Assembly (NCBI GenBank): GCA_964632945.1
Contig: CAZWCX010000184.1
Coordinates: forward strand, 1-11,394
Direction of reading: 5' to 3'
DNA length: 11,394 bases
Source: CAZWCX01 sp964632945
GTDB lineage: Bacteria; Planctomycetota; MHYJ01; WSZJ01; CAZWCX01
In this document: piece after piece, positions 1 to 7,139 of the stretch
Layout: every line of letters begins with the position of its first letter
Position numbering within the stretch: the first letter of the stretch is position 1
The notes under the pieces: generated by a model
The model's database searches: none
Seen by the model: only the letters and a program-made list of their open reading frames with translations
Told to the model about the DNA's origin: nothing
Made by a program: the position numbers and the translations under genes

Positions 1-187
<187 letters not shown>

Positions 188-296
188 TCCTTAGGTGTGA
201 CCGCCTCGTCGCGCTTCCACGGCGCGGCAGGCAAATGAGGCACCCGATTCAAGCATTACAAAGACCCGCGATACTCGATTGTTCAAAGTCTTCGAA

Positions 297-334
297 CCGG
301 CCGCGTCCACAAGCCGCGGCCGGCTCTATTTTCT
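297..334 (+). terminator. Rho-independent-like terminator after 16S
   Basis: A perfect 9-bp GC stem, CCGGCCGCG (297-305) with CGCGGCCGG (315-323), closes a 9-base loop and is followed by CTCTATTTTCT (324-334). It lies about 120 bases past the end of the 16S gene and in its direction. This is the expected place for the end of a transcript carrying 16S alone. The T-tract is interrupted, so termination strength is uncertain. Confidence 0.6.
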
Positions 335-736
335 CCCCGAGCCCCCCATGCTGCGCCTGCCCCGGCGTTCCCACTCCCGCTTCGGGATCTCACCACATTC
401 CCTCCCCCTGTCCGCTCCCCCCACCGTGCCCTCCCAACTTCATGCCTTCTGCTCCAGCCAAATGGATCCCCGCGAAACCACCCACTTCAGGGGCTGGCGC
501 GAGGCTGGCCGGTGGTTGGCCGACTTCGCGGACAACCGACGGATTGCCCTGATCGACGAACCGCGTTTCCCGGAGGGGCTGCGTCCCGCCGCGCTGTTGC
601 GACTCCAGGCCCCCTTCCGACTCACCCGCCCACCGGGCGCGCCACCCACCGACGATGGCACCCGGACGACCCCCCCCCCTAGAGGCTGACGCCTGGCCCT
701 CGCTGAGCCCAACCCCGATGCAGGGAGCCCATTCCG
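335..736. other. Intergenic interval, C-rich, no convincing gene
   Basis: The stretch between the 16S terminator and the methyltransferase is strongly C-rich and G-poor on the + strand in its first part; in 361-420 I count 33 C and 9 G. It ends with a run of ten C (670-679). I find no tRNA, no repeat array and no recognisable protein. One small ORF (462-689) with coding-like third positions is listed separately with low confidence. No clear -35/-10 pair for the methyltransferase is visible. Such a C-rich, G-poor tract is the composition that Rho prefers, which may matter just after a stable-RNA gene. Confidence 0.6.
462..689 (+). CDS. Doubtful small ORF, 75 aa, unrecognised
   Basis: Starting at ATG 462, the frame reads MDPRETTHFRGWREAG and continues with a mixed hydrophilic and hydrophobic composition for about 55 residues, then becomes a Pro/Thr-rich tail running into the ten-C run. 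Third codon positions are mostly G or C, as in the neighbouring real genes, which is why I list it. Against it: no Shine-Dalgarno sequence precedes the ATG, the tail is low-complexity, and I recognise no family. It could be a remnant of a longer gene or chance in GC-rich DNA. Confidence 0.2.
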   Translation: MDPRETTHFRGWREAGRWLADFADNRRIALIDEPRFPEGLRPAALLRLQAPFRLTRPPGAPPTDDGTRTTPPPRG

Positions 737-1537
737 ATGCATGGCCTCTCCCCCACCGACCCCGGACGCAGCCTGGATTGGAGTCACGCCGCGGAAGACT
801 ACGCCCGCTATCGGACGGGATACCCGGCGAGCTTCTGGACCCGACTGGAAAGTCTCGGCATCGTCCGTCCCGGCCTGCGCGTCCTGGATCTCGGCACCGG
901 CACGGGCGTGATCGCACGTTCGCTCGCGCGCCGCGGGTGCCAGGTGGTGGGGATCGACGTGGCCGCCGGTCAAATCGAGGCCGCCCGCGAACTCGCCGGC
1001 AAGGAAGGACTTGCCGTCGACTTTCGTGTGGGCCCTGCGGAAGAGACCGGGCTGCCCACGGCCGCCTTCGACCTCGTCACCGCCAGCCAGTGCTGGCTCT
1101 ACTTCGACAAGCCGCGGGCGATCGCGGAAGTGAAGCGCGTGCTCGCCCCCGGGGGACGGCTGGTCACCTGCCACCTGTCCTGGATGCCGCGCCGGGACGA
1201 CACCGCGGCCCGCACCGAAGCGCTGGTGCTGCAACACAATCCTCAATGGAGCGCGGGCGACTGGAATGGCCGGATTCCGGCGATCCCGGAATGGGCGCGC
1301 GATCACCTGGACGTCGAGGCCATGTTCTGGTACGACGAGCCGATCCCGTTCACGCGCGAGTCGTGGCGGGGACGCATGCGAGCGTGCCGCGGCATCGGCG
1401 CCTCCCTCACACCCGCGGCGATCCAGGCCTTTGACCGGGAACTCGCGGAAATGCTCGAGCGCACCGTTCCGGAGGAGTTCACGATTCTCCACCGCATCGA
1501 CGCCCACGTGTTCCTGCCGGCGGAGAGTCGCTCATGA
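737..1537 (+). CDS. Class I SAM-dependent methyltransferase
   Basis: This 266-residue cytosolic protein should transfer a methyl group from S-adenosylmethionine; its acceptor is unknown. The seven-strand Rossmann core is clear: motif I VLDLGTGTG at residues 49-57, the acidic residue binding the SAM ribose in VGID (D74), AEETGLP (101-107), the FDLV strand with D112, and LAPGGRLV (136-143). It matches the Methyltransf_11/25 style of small-molecule or lipid methyltransferases. Residues 150-266 form a C-terminal extension that may shape the acceptor pocket, with many Trp and charged residues (W171, W176, W186, W198, W210). The ATG at 737 is preceded by AGGGAG (722-727) at a 9-base spacing. The next gene lies 160 bases downstream on the same strand, so co-transcription is possible but not shown. 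Confidence 0.9.
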   Translation: MHGLSPTDPGRSLDWSHAAEDYARYRTGYPASFWTRLESLGIVRPGLRVLDLGTGTGVIARSLARRGCQVVGIDVAAGQIEAARELAGKEGLAVDFRVGPAEETGLPTAAFDLVTASQCWLYFDKPRAIAEVKRVLAPGGRLVTCHLSWMPRRDDTAARTEALVLQHNPQWSAGDWNGRIPAIPEWARDHLDVEAMFWYDEPIPFTRESWRGRMRACRGIGASLTPAAIQAFDRELAEMLERTVPEEFTILHRIDAHVFLPAESRS

Positions 1538-1697
1538 TCGCGGGGGCACCGGTTCGGCAGCCGGATGGTCTCGGCGCCTGGGCCGGAGGAGATCGAGGCG
1601 GATCCGCAACTCCCGCGACCGCAAGCTTGACCAACCCGGTTCGGCTCGTTCGAAATCCGATCGGTTCCTTTCCGACCGCGGTGATCGGGGAACGCCG

Positions 1698-3050
1698 ATG
1701 ACGATGGATGGCCCGCTCCCCCCACCCCACTCCCCCGGAGGCGAACCGGAGGGAGGCTTGCGCGGCCTTGTCCCCTCCGCCTCCCTGCGAGCCCCACGGC
1801 CGGACCGGCCGGCGATCGTTCTCGTGCCGGGCACCGGCGGGAGTCGAATGGTCGACACGCGCACGAACCGGATCGTCTGGGGCTCCTTCTGGAATGTCTT
1901 CGGTCGGGTGGACGACCTGAGACTCGCGGTTCCCCTTTCCTGCGACCCCGCCGCGCCGCTTGAACTCCCCGTGACCCCGGCCGGCTGGCTCGACGCCATT
2001 CCCTTGCCGCTGGGCCTCGGTCGCGTGCGCTTCTACGGCCACCTGACGGAATTCCTCGTCCGTCAGGCCGGGTATCGGCTCGGCGACATCCACGCGCCCG
2101 AACCGGAAGACGACCTCTTCGTCTACTCGTACGACTGGCGGCAGGATCCATCCTACTCCGCGCGCGCGCTCAAGGGCGCGCTCGACCGGATCCGCCGCGC
2201 CCGGGGGAGACCCGAGCTGCGATTCGTCCTGATCGGTCACTCGACCGGCGGGACGGTGGTGCGATGGTTCACCCGTTATGGGGATGCCGATCCGCTCGCC
2301 GTCTCCGGCCCTCCCGCGCGTCCGCTCGGCGCCGAGTACCTCCACCGCTCGATCCTGCTGGGCAGCGCGTGCCGCGGCACCGTGGACACCTTCTATCTCG
2401 CCAGCATCGGCTACCACACCACCACCTTCGGACACACTTACAATCCCTATGCCATGGCGACGCTGCCTTCGCTCTACACGGGGCTGCCGAGCGGAACGGG
2501 ACACTTCGTGGATCAGCGCGGCAACGCCCTCGACGCCGGGGGCACGAGTCCGCTGGACGTGTATGACGTGGAGACCTGGAGACGGCTGCGCCTGGGTTTC
2601 TTCTCCCCGCGGGCCGGGGGGCTCGCCCGGCGGGCCGGGGTCTCGGCCGCCGTCATGGAATCCTTCCTGGTCCGCGCGCTGGCGCGCGCCCGCCTGGTCC
2701 GGGACCGTCTCGATGCGCCGGGACCGGACGAGTACGTCATCCTGGCCAGCGGAGCGCATCCCTCGCCGGCGCGAATCCTGGTCACGGCATCCAACGACCT
2801 GCGGTTCCAGACCCGGGGAAGCGTCTCGCTGGAGCTGCCCGGAGACGCCTATGCGACCCTGGACAGCCTGCGCGGACGAAGGGACGACGGCCTCGGCGAA
2901 CCCTCGTTCCGCATTCACCGTCAGGTGCTCGCCCCGAGCATCCACCGCTGGCTGATGAAGGACCCGCTCATTCTCGCCGCCATCGTCGAGGAGGCGGCCG
3001 GCGTGCCCGGGGGGGCGCCCGCTTCGCCACCCGCTTCCCCTCCACCGTGA
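1698..3050 (+). CDS. LCAT-like alpha/beta hydrolase (lipase/acyltransferase family)
   Basis: This 450-residue protein resembles the lecithin:cholesterol acyltransferase family, whose members cleave or transfer acyl groups of lipids. The family order is visible: first strand and oxyanion region IVLVPGTGGS (40-49), the hallmark YDWR (145-148), and the nucleophile elbow GHSTGG (180-185) with Ser182, where the usual form is GHSMGG. The acid is probably Asp383 in PGDAYATLDS, which aligns by eye with the GDGTVP-type segment. The His is probably His407, with His416 as alternative. No signal peptide or lipobox is seen, so it seems cytoplasmic, whereas animal LCAT is secreted. Both ends are low in complexity (Pro/Gly-rich residues 4-36 and Pro/Ala-rich 436-450). 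The frame is open further upstream, but ATG 1698 has GGGG at 1687-1690 and the upstream translation is Arg/Ser-rich noise; the ATG at 1704 is an alternative. Confidence 0.82.
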   Translation: MTMDGPLPPPHSPGGEPEGGLRGLVPSASLRAPRPDRPAIVLVPGTGGSRMVDTRTNRIVWGSFWNVFGRVDDLRLAVPLSCDPAAPLELPVTPAGWLDAIPLPLGLGRVRFYGHLTEFLVRQAGYRLGDIHAPEPEDDLFVYSYDWRQDPSYSARALKGALDRIRRARGRPELRFVLIGHSTGGTVVRWFTRYGDADPLAVSGPPARPLGAEYLHRSILLGSACRGTVDTFYLASIGYHTTTFGHTYNPYAMATLPSLYTGLPSGTGHFVDQRGNALDAGGTSPLDVYDVETWRRLRLGFFSPRAGGLARRAGVSAAVMESFLVRALARARLVRDRLDAPGPDEYVILASGAHPSPARILVTASNDLRFQTRGSVSLELPGDAYATLDSLRGRRDDGLGEPSFRIHRQVLAPSIHRWLMKDPLILAAIVEEAAGVPGGAPASPPASPPP

Positions 3051-3095
3051 CCTCCGGCGCGGCACTCGGTCCTGCCGGGGAATGGACTCCAGTCC

Positions 3096-3113
3096 GACCG
3101 GTTCGATCCGGTC
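3096..3113. terminator. Hairpin between convergent genes
   Basis: GACCGG (3096-3101) and CCGGTC (3108-3113) form a perfect 6-bp stem with a TTCGAT loop, 46 bases past the hydrolase stop and within the 133-base convergent spacer. A run of C rather than T follows, so it is not a canonical intrinsic terminator. It may act as an RNA 3'-end stabiliser or be incidental. Confidence 0.25.
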
Positions 3114-3183
3114 CCCCCCGGCGCACCGGGACGGTCCGCGGCGGGAAGGGTCCTCCGCCGACCCGCCGTGCCTGCTCCCGCGT

Positions 3184-3702
3184 TCAGCGGGCGAGGAGCC
3201 AGACGGTCGCCGCGAGATGCGCCGTCGCCACCAGAAACGGCAAGCCGTCCCAGGAGGAACGGGGCCGTCCTTCTTGGGCGAGTCCCGCCACCGACAGGAG
3301 CCACGCCACCGGAGCGCTCCCGGTCAGGGTTCCGAGCAGGATCCCCGCCGGCAGGACCCATGAATCCGGGTCTTTCCAGGCAAGGCCCGGGACGGCGGCC
3401 AGGATGGCGAGAAGCAGGGCGGGAGCGCCGTGCAGGAGGAGCGCGACCCTCCCCGGCCACGAAAACCGCGGCGGCGGACCGCCGGAATCGCTCGGGGTTC
3501 GGGCCGCTTCCACGGCATCCTGCCACGCGAGGGGGGCGAGGCCTGCCGCCAGCGCCAGCGCGCCGGCCACGACCATGGCCTCCGTGGTGCGCACGCCCCG
3601 GGAGCGGAACGCTCCGAAGGCGGCCGCCGTCACCGCCTGAGCGATCAGGAGTTCTCCCAGTTTGAGAGGCCGCCCGCGTGCGGTTTCGGTCGGCGGTGAC
3701 AT
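3184..3702 (-). CDS. Small multi-pass membrane protein, unrecognised
   Basis: I do not recognise a family for this 172-residue protein. It is very hydrophobic, with four or five likely membrane segments around residues 15-33, 42-60, 84-106, 114-140 and 154-171, and a polar Pro/Gly-rich stretch at 66-80. The N-terminus is hydrophilic and has no cleavable signal peptide. The ATG is preceded by GAGG at a 7-base spacing; that Shine-Dalgarno sequence sits in the 12-base gap after the stop of the upstream zinc-ribbon gene, so the two are almost certainly one transcript. The pairing suggests a joint role, perhaps at the membrane, but nothing in the sequence defines it. It converges on the LCAT-like hydrolase gene. 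Confidence 0.72.
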   Translation of the reverse strand: MSPPTETARGRPLKLGELLIAQAVTAAAFGAFRSRGVRTTEAMVVAGALALAAGLAPLAWQDAVEAARTPSDSGGPPPRFSWPGRVALLLHGAPALLLAILAAVPGLAWKDPDSWVLPAGILLGTLTGSAPVAWLLSVAGLAQEGRPRSSWDGLPFLVATAHLAATVWLLAR

Positions 3703-3714
3703 CCCGGCGCCTCG

Positions 3715-4083
3715 CTAGCGGAAGATCGCCATCATCCGCCCCAGGACTCCTTCTCCCGCAACCAGGCGGGCCAGCGCGCCCTCTTCCAACCAGCGGCCAT
3801 GACAGACCGCACAACCCGCGAGGGTCACCGCGCGATTCTCCAGACTCTTCACGCGAATCCATCGCGCGCCCGTGCCGCAACGGGGGCAATCGCCGGCGGG
3901 CGGATCCGGCGCGAGCACGGGCCCGGGCGCGAACCGCCGCCGGATTTCGCCCCGCGCCTCCCGAAGCGCCTGCTCCAGAGAACCGACCTCGAACCACGTC
4001 CCCCCGCAGGCCGAACAACGGTCGAGACCGACCGGGCCGAGCCGGTCGGGCTGCAGGTCCTCCGCGCAACCGGGGCACTTCAC
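3715..4083 (-). CDS. Double zinc-ribbon protein, zf-TFIIB type
   Basis: This 122-residue protein carries two copies of the zf-TFIIB-like zinc ribbon. The first uses C3, C6, C23 and C26, ending in CSACGGTWFE; the second uses C66, C69, C91 and C94, ending in CAVCHGRWLE. Both have the family form CPxC-x(n)-CxxCxGxW followed by a short acidic helix. Each quartet should bind one zinc ion. Proteins of this family are small, widespread in bacteria and mostly uncharacterised. The start is GTG at 4083, fixed by a perfect AGGAGG (complement of 4091-4096) seven bases upstream and by the fact that the first Cys pair falls at residues 3 and 6. It is the first gene of a two-gene unit with the membrane protein and is divergent from the WbqC-like gene. 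Confidence 0.85.
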   Translation of the reverse strand: MKCPGCAEDLQPDRLGPVGLDRCSACGGTWFEVGSLEQALREARGEIRRRFAPGPVLAPDPPAGDCPRCGTGARWIRVKSLENRAVTLAGCAVCHGRWLEEGALARLVAGEGVLGRMMAIFR

Positions 4084-4090
4084 TCGGGTT

Positions 4091-4096
4091 CCTCCT
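4091..4096 (-). promoter_or_regulatory. Strong ribosome binding site of the zinc-ribbon gene
   Basis: On the minus strand this reads AGGAGG, fully complementary to the CCTCCT of the 16S tail seen at 170-175. It lies 7 bases before a GTG codon and settles that non-ATG start. Confidence 0.75.
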
Positions 4097-4239
4097 CCCC
4101 GTACGGGTCCGCACGAATCGCACCGGATCGGAGCCTTGCGCGGGACACCGGACCCGGGTTCATCGCGACCGCACGAACGGCTCCTCCCTCATTATCGACC
4201 GCGTTGGCCCGGGAGCGGAGTCCCGCCCGGGGGTTTTCC

Positions 4240-4269
4240 TTGTGACGCCCCGGACCCCGCCGTTAGACT
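4240..4269 (+). promoter_or_regulatory. Candidate sigma-70-type promoter for the glycan/export operon
   Basis: TTGTGA (4240-4245) and TAGACT (4264-4269) are separated by 18 bases and each agree with the TTGACA/TATAAT consensus at four positions. Transcription would start near 4276 and leave a leader of about 50 bases before GTG 4326. The -10 element lies in the loop of a 9-bp inverted repeat (4253-4278). This is the best promoter candidate I could find in the window, but it rests on consensus matching alone. Confidence 0.4.
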
Positions 4270-4278
4270 GGCGGGGTC
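4253..4278. repeat. 9-bp perfect inverted repeat around the -10 element
   Basis: GACCCCGCC (4253-4261) is the exact reverse complement of GGCGGGGTC (4270-4278), with the 8-base centre GTTAGACT. It could be an operator for a dimeric regulator, a cruciform-prone site, or an RNA hairpin if transcription starts further upstream. Confidence 0.6.
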
Positions 4279-4325
4279 GCCGGGGAGCCTCCGGCGCGGA
4301 CCGTCCCTTGCGAGGTCGCCTGCCG

Positions 4326-5042
4326 GTGATCGTCGTCGGTCATCAACCCAACTATCTGCCGTACCTCGGGTTCTTCGACAAGGCCGGCCGCTGCGACCGT
4401 TTCGTGCTGGTGGACAACACCCAATTCGTCAAACGCGGGCCCTTCGGTTGGATCCACCGGAACAAGATCCGCACGCCGGCGGGCTCGTCCTGGCTGACCG
4501 TCCCCGTCCTCACCCACGGACGCTATGAGCAGACCATCCTGGAGGCGGAGATCGACAACCACGCGCCGTGGGGGCGGAAGCACTGGCGCACGATCCTGGG
4601 CCAGTATCGCAAGGCCCCCTTTTTCGCCGAACACGCCGAATTCTTCGAGGCCGCCTACCAGAAACGCTGGGATCGGCTGGTCGACCTCAATCTCGCCTTC
4701 ATCGACTACCTGTTCCGGGCGCTCCGCATCGAAGTGCCCGTCTTCCGCGCCTCCGCCCTCGGCATTGCGGGGAAGGCCACCGGGTATGTCATCGACTTGT
4801 GCCGAAAATCCGGGGCGACCGTCTACATCTCCGGCAAACATGGACGGGACTACCTCGACATCCCGGCCTTCGCCGAAGCCGGCATCGAGCTCCGGTTCCA
4901 GGAATACGCCCATCCGGAGTATGACCAGGGACAACCCGGGTCCTTCGTCCCCTACTGTTCGGTCATCGACCTGTTGTTCCAACACGGCCCCCGAAGCCTG
5001 GAGATCCTGCAGCGCGGCGGGGCACTGCAAAGGGCGACATGA
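4326..5042 (+). CDS. WbqC-like family protein
   Basis: This 238-residue cytosolic protein has the WbqC-like family signature at its N-terminus, VGHQPNYLPYLGFFDKAG (residues 4-21; family proteins typically begin with a short strand and HQPNYLPW), then DNTQFVKRGP and WIHRNKIR (42-49), and the region around SGKHGRDYLDI (169-179). Homologues often lie in O-antigen and other surface-glycan clusters, but their reaction is not firmly established, so I give no enzymatic role. The frame is open far upstream. GTG 4326 is chosen because it places HQPNYLP at the usual distance from the start and has GAGG at 4312-4315. Its stop overlaps the start of the next gene in ATGA, so translation of the two is coupled. 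The context supports work on a lipid-linked sugar or its precursor. Confidence 0.85.
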   Translation: MIVVGHQPNYLPYLGFFDKAGRCDRFVLVDNTQFVKRGPFGWIHRNKIRTPAGSSWLTVPVLTHGRYEQTILEAEIDNHAPWGRKHWRTILGQYRKAPFFAEHAEFFEAAYQKRWDRLVDLNLAFIDYLFRALRIEVPVFRASALGIAGKATGYVIDLCRKSGATVYISGKHGRDYLDIPAFAEAGIELRFQEYAHPEYDQGQPGSFVPYCSVIDLLFQHGPRSLEILQRGGALQRAT

Positions 5043-6208
5043 TCGAGAAACTCAACTATCCACACATCGGCATCCTGATTCTCGCCTGGTTCGTCGCCGA
5101 CATCGCCTTTCCGGCCGTGATCGCGCTCGGCCGCCGGATCGGCGCGCTCGACCGCCCGCATGCGCACAAGGCGCACGAGGTCCCGGTCCCCTTCCTGGGC
5201 GGACTCGGAATCCTCCTGGCCGTCGCGATCGCGATCACGTCGATCCTCCGCTTCGACAGTTTCCTGTCGATCCGTCCGCTGTTCGGCATCGTCCTCGGCG
5301 CGCTCGTGCTCCTCGCGGTCGGCGGGTTGGACGACCTGCGTCCGATTTCCGCGCTGGTCAAACTGCTCCTCGTCCTGCTGACGACCGGAATCCTATTCGC
5401 CTTCGGGGTGCAGGTGAACCTCTTCCATTCGTCGTGGTGGGTCCTGAATCTCGCGCTCACGGTGTTGTGGATCGCGGGGGTGATCAGCGCGATGAACAGC
5501 CTGGACAACACGGACGGCGTGGCGGGCGGAACGTCGGCGATCGCGGCCGCAGCGATCTTCTGGATCGCATGGCGAAACTACGCCCTCGTCAACGATCCCG
5601 GTTGGCAGCAGACCCAGAAGGTCGTCAGCTATCTCTCCGCCGCGGTACTGGGAGGCTGCCTCGGATTTCTTCGCTACAATTTCACCCCCGCGGTCATTTA
5701 TCTGGGGAACAACGGGAGTTTTCTCCTCGGCTTCCTCCTGGCAGCCCTGACTGTGGTGGGCGGCTGGAGCGTGGCCGACCCGGTCCGCTCCTTCCTGGTG
5801 CAGTGTTCGATCCTCGCCGTGCCGCTCTTCGACATCACGATGGTCACGATCTTGCGCTACCGGCGCGGCATCGTCCGGACGGTCCGCGAGGCCATCCTGC
5901 ACTGCGGACGGGACCACACCGCGCACCGATTGCGCGCCTTCGGATTCAGCGTCCGGGAAACCTCCCTGCTCCTGTACCTCTTCGGCGTTGTCGCGGCCGC
6001 GGTCGGCGTCTACATTTCCGACCCGCGCGTGCCGCGCGCACACTACCTTCCGGCCGGTCTGCTTTCCATCGCAGGGCTGGTCATCGCAGGAGTCATTCTC
6101 GATCGCGCCCCGGTCTATCCGGCGCACGCGTACCCGGCAACGGCGGGCACGAACGGCATCCCGGCCGCGGTAGACACCGCGGATCCCCCTGGGAAGGAGT
6201 GGTCATGA
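5039..6208 (+). CDS. Polyprenyl-phosphate sugar-1-phosphate transferase (WecA/TagO/MraY superfamily)
   Basis: This 389-residue membrane enzyme should move a sugar-1-phosphate (GlcNAc-1-P in the best-known members) from a UDP-sugar to undecaprenyl phosphate, the first step of a lipid-linked glycan. Motifs in order: KAHEVPVPFLGGLGI (44-58), GGLDDL with the Asp pair D98/D99, NSLDNTDG (153-160) with D156 and D159, FLRYNFTPAVIYLGNNGS (210-227), PLFD (262-265), and GRDHTAHRL (290-298), a variant of the HxHH motif. About ten membrane segments are likely. N224 replaces the conserved Asp of the GDxGS motif (codon AAC at 5708-5710; GAC would be Asp), a site implicated in Mg2+/substrate binding. The last 33 residues are polar and encode the next gene's ribosome site. 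Start ATG 5039 overlaps the wbqC-like stop; AAGGG lies just upstream. Confidence 0.9.
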   Translation: MIEKLNYPHIGILILAWFVADIAFPAVIALGRRIGALDRPHAHKAHEVPVPFLGGLGILLAVAIAITSILRFDSFLSIRPLFGIVLGALVLLAVGGLDDLRPISALVKLLLVLLTTGILFAFGVQVNLFHSSWWVLNLALTVLWIAGVISAMNSLDNTDGVAGGTSAIAAAAIFWIAWRNYALVNDPGWQQTQKVVSYLSAAVLGGCLGFLRYNFTPAVIYLGNNGSFLLGFLLAALTVVGGWSVADPVRSFLVQCSILAVPLFDITMVTILRYRRGIVRTVREAILHCGRDHTAHRLRAFGFSVRETSLLLYLFGVVAAAVGVYISDPRVPRAHYLPAGLLSIAGLVIAGVILDRAPVYPAHAYPATAGTNGIPAAVDTADPPGKEWS

Positions 6209-7134
6209 TCCGGATCCAGGACCTGTCGAAGACATTCGCGCAGAACGTCGCGGTCAATCACCTCAGCCTGGATGTCCAGGAGGGAGACCTGTTCGGCTTC
6301 ATCGGGCCGAACGGCGCGGGAAAGACCACGACGATGCGCATCCTGGCCACGCTCCAGCGGCCCTCGTCGGGCACCGCGATGGTGGGCGGCTTCGACGTCG
6401 TCAACGACCGGATGAGCGTCCGGCGAATCATGGGATTCATGCCCGATCACATGGGCATGTACGACGAGATGACGGTACTCGAGTACCTGGAGTTCTACGC
6501 CGCGCTCTACCTGATTCCCCGCGAGGAACGCACCACGCTGATCGGCGACCTCCTGGCGCTCGTCAATTTCACCAAGTCCGAGGACCGGCGCGTGGGCACC
6601 CTGTCCAAGGGGGAGCGCCAGATTCTGGCCCTGGCCAAGACCCTGGTCCACCGGCCCAAGGTCCTCATCCTCGACGAACCGGCCGAGGGACTGGACCCCG
6701 GCGCCCGTATCGAACTGCGCGAGACGCTCAAGGAATTGCAGCGCATGGGAAAGACGATCTTCATCTCCTCGCACATTCTGACCGAGCTGGCGGACTTGTG
6801 CAACCGGTTCGCCATCATCGAGCGGGGACGACTGGTCGTCGCGGGCGAAACCGAGAAGATCCTCGCCCAATTCTCCAGCAAGAAGTCCTTTGAGATCGAC
6901 GTCGAAAGCGAAGCCGAACGCGCCGCCCAGGTGGTCGCGGGTCTGGGCACGGGATTCACCGCCATGACGGTGTCACCCACCCGGATCGAGGCCGGAGTGG
7001 AAGGCGGCCAGGAGGAAGTGGCGAAGCTCATCGCCGCCCTCAACGGCGCCGGACTCAGCATCCGGTCCGTGAAAGAGAAGAAGGTCAATCTCGAAGATCT
7101 GTTCATGCAATTGACCCAGGGAGACGTGGGGTAG
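6205..7134 (+). CDS. ABC exporter ATP-binding protein
   Basis: This 309-residue cytosolic ATPase drives a membrane exporter. It has Walker A GPNGAGKT (34-41), a Q-loop region GFMPDHMGMYDEM (77-89), signature LSKGERQ (133-139), Walker B VLILDEP (153-159) with catalytic E158, the D-loop GLDP (162-165) and switch His190 in SSH. Asp81 stands where many ABC proteins have Gln; MPDxxGxYxxM is, to my recollection, usual in this ABC-2 associated branch. Residues 225-309 form an accessory C-terminal domain, as often seen in drug, lipid or polysaccharide export ATPases. Start ATG 6205 overlaps the stop of the sugar-phosphate transferase in ATGA, with AAGGAG at 6194-6199. The ABC-2 permeases that follow from 7326 are the natural partners, though 191 bases separate them. 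Substrate unknown; linkage to glycan genes makes a glycan or glycolipid plausible. Confidence 0.93.
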   Translation: MIRIQDLSKTFAQNVAVNHLSLDVQEGDLFGFIGPNGAGKTTTMRILATLQRPSSGTAMVGGFDVVNDRMSVRRIMGFMPDHMGMYDEMTVLEYLEFYAALYLIPREERTTLIGDLLALVNFTKSEDRRVGTLSKGERQILALAKTLVHRPKVLILDEPAEGLDPGARIELRETLKELQRMGKTIFISSHILTELADLCNRFAIIERGRLVVAGETEKILAQFSSKKSFEIDVESEAERAAQVVAGLGTGFTAMTVSPTRIEAGVEGGQEEVAKLIAALNGAGLSIRSVKEKKVNLEDLFMQLTQGDVG

Positions 7135-7139
7135 ACCGG

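Noticed and set aside
248..275. TTCAAG-16-GATACT as a promoter after 16S
   Set aside because: It matches the consensus weakly and would be followed at once by the terminator hairpin, with no gene to serve unless an unseen small RNA exists.
440..1507. Long minus-strand frame opposite the methyltransferase, and other long antisense frames (for example 1479-3065 and 2921-4123)
   Set aside because: These are shadows of GC-rich coding sequence. They show no domain, are Arg/Gly/Pro-rich, and the opposite strands carry clear family motifs.
1657..1688. Imperfect inverted repeat CCGATC/GATCGG before the LCAT-like gene
   Set aside because: The stem is short and interrupted, has competing pairings, and overlaps the ribosome site; it is within chance for this composition.
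4208..4237. CCCGGG/CCCGGG hairpin followed by TTTT as a terminator
   Set aside because: The stem is only 6 bp with a 12-base loop, the T-run is four long, and no upstream + strand gene ends nearby.
3678..4325. N-terminal extension of the WbqC-like protein in the open upstream frame
   Set aside because: The extension is Arg/Pro-rich, crosses the divergent zinc-ribbon gene, and family members start just before HQPNYLP.
6433..6471. Loss of the Q-loop Gln in the ABC ATPase (Asp81)
   Set aside because: Acidic residues in an MPDxxGxYxxM context are, to my recollection, common in this ABC-2 associated branch, and all other ATPase motifs are intact.
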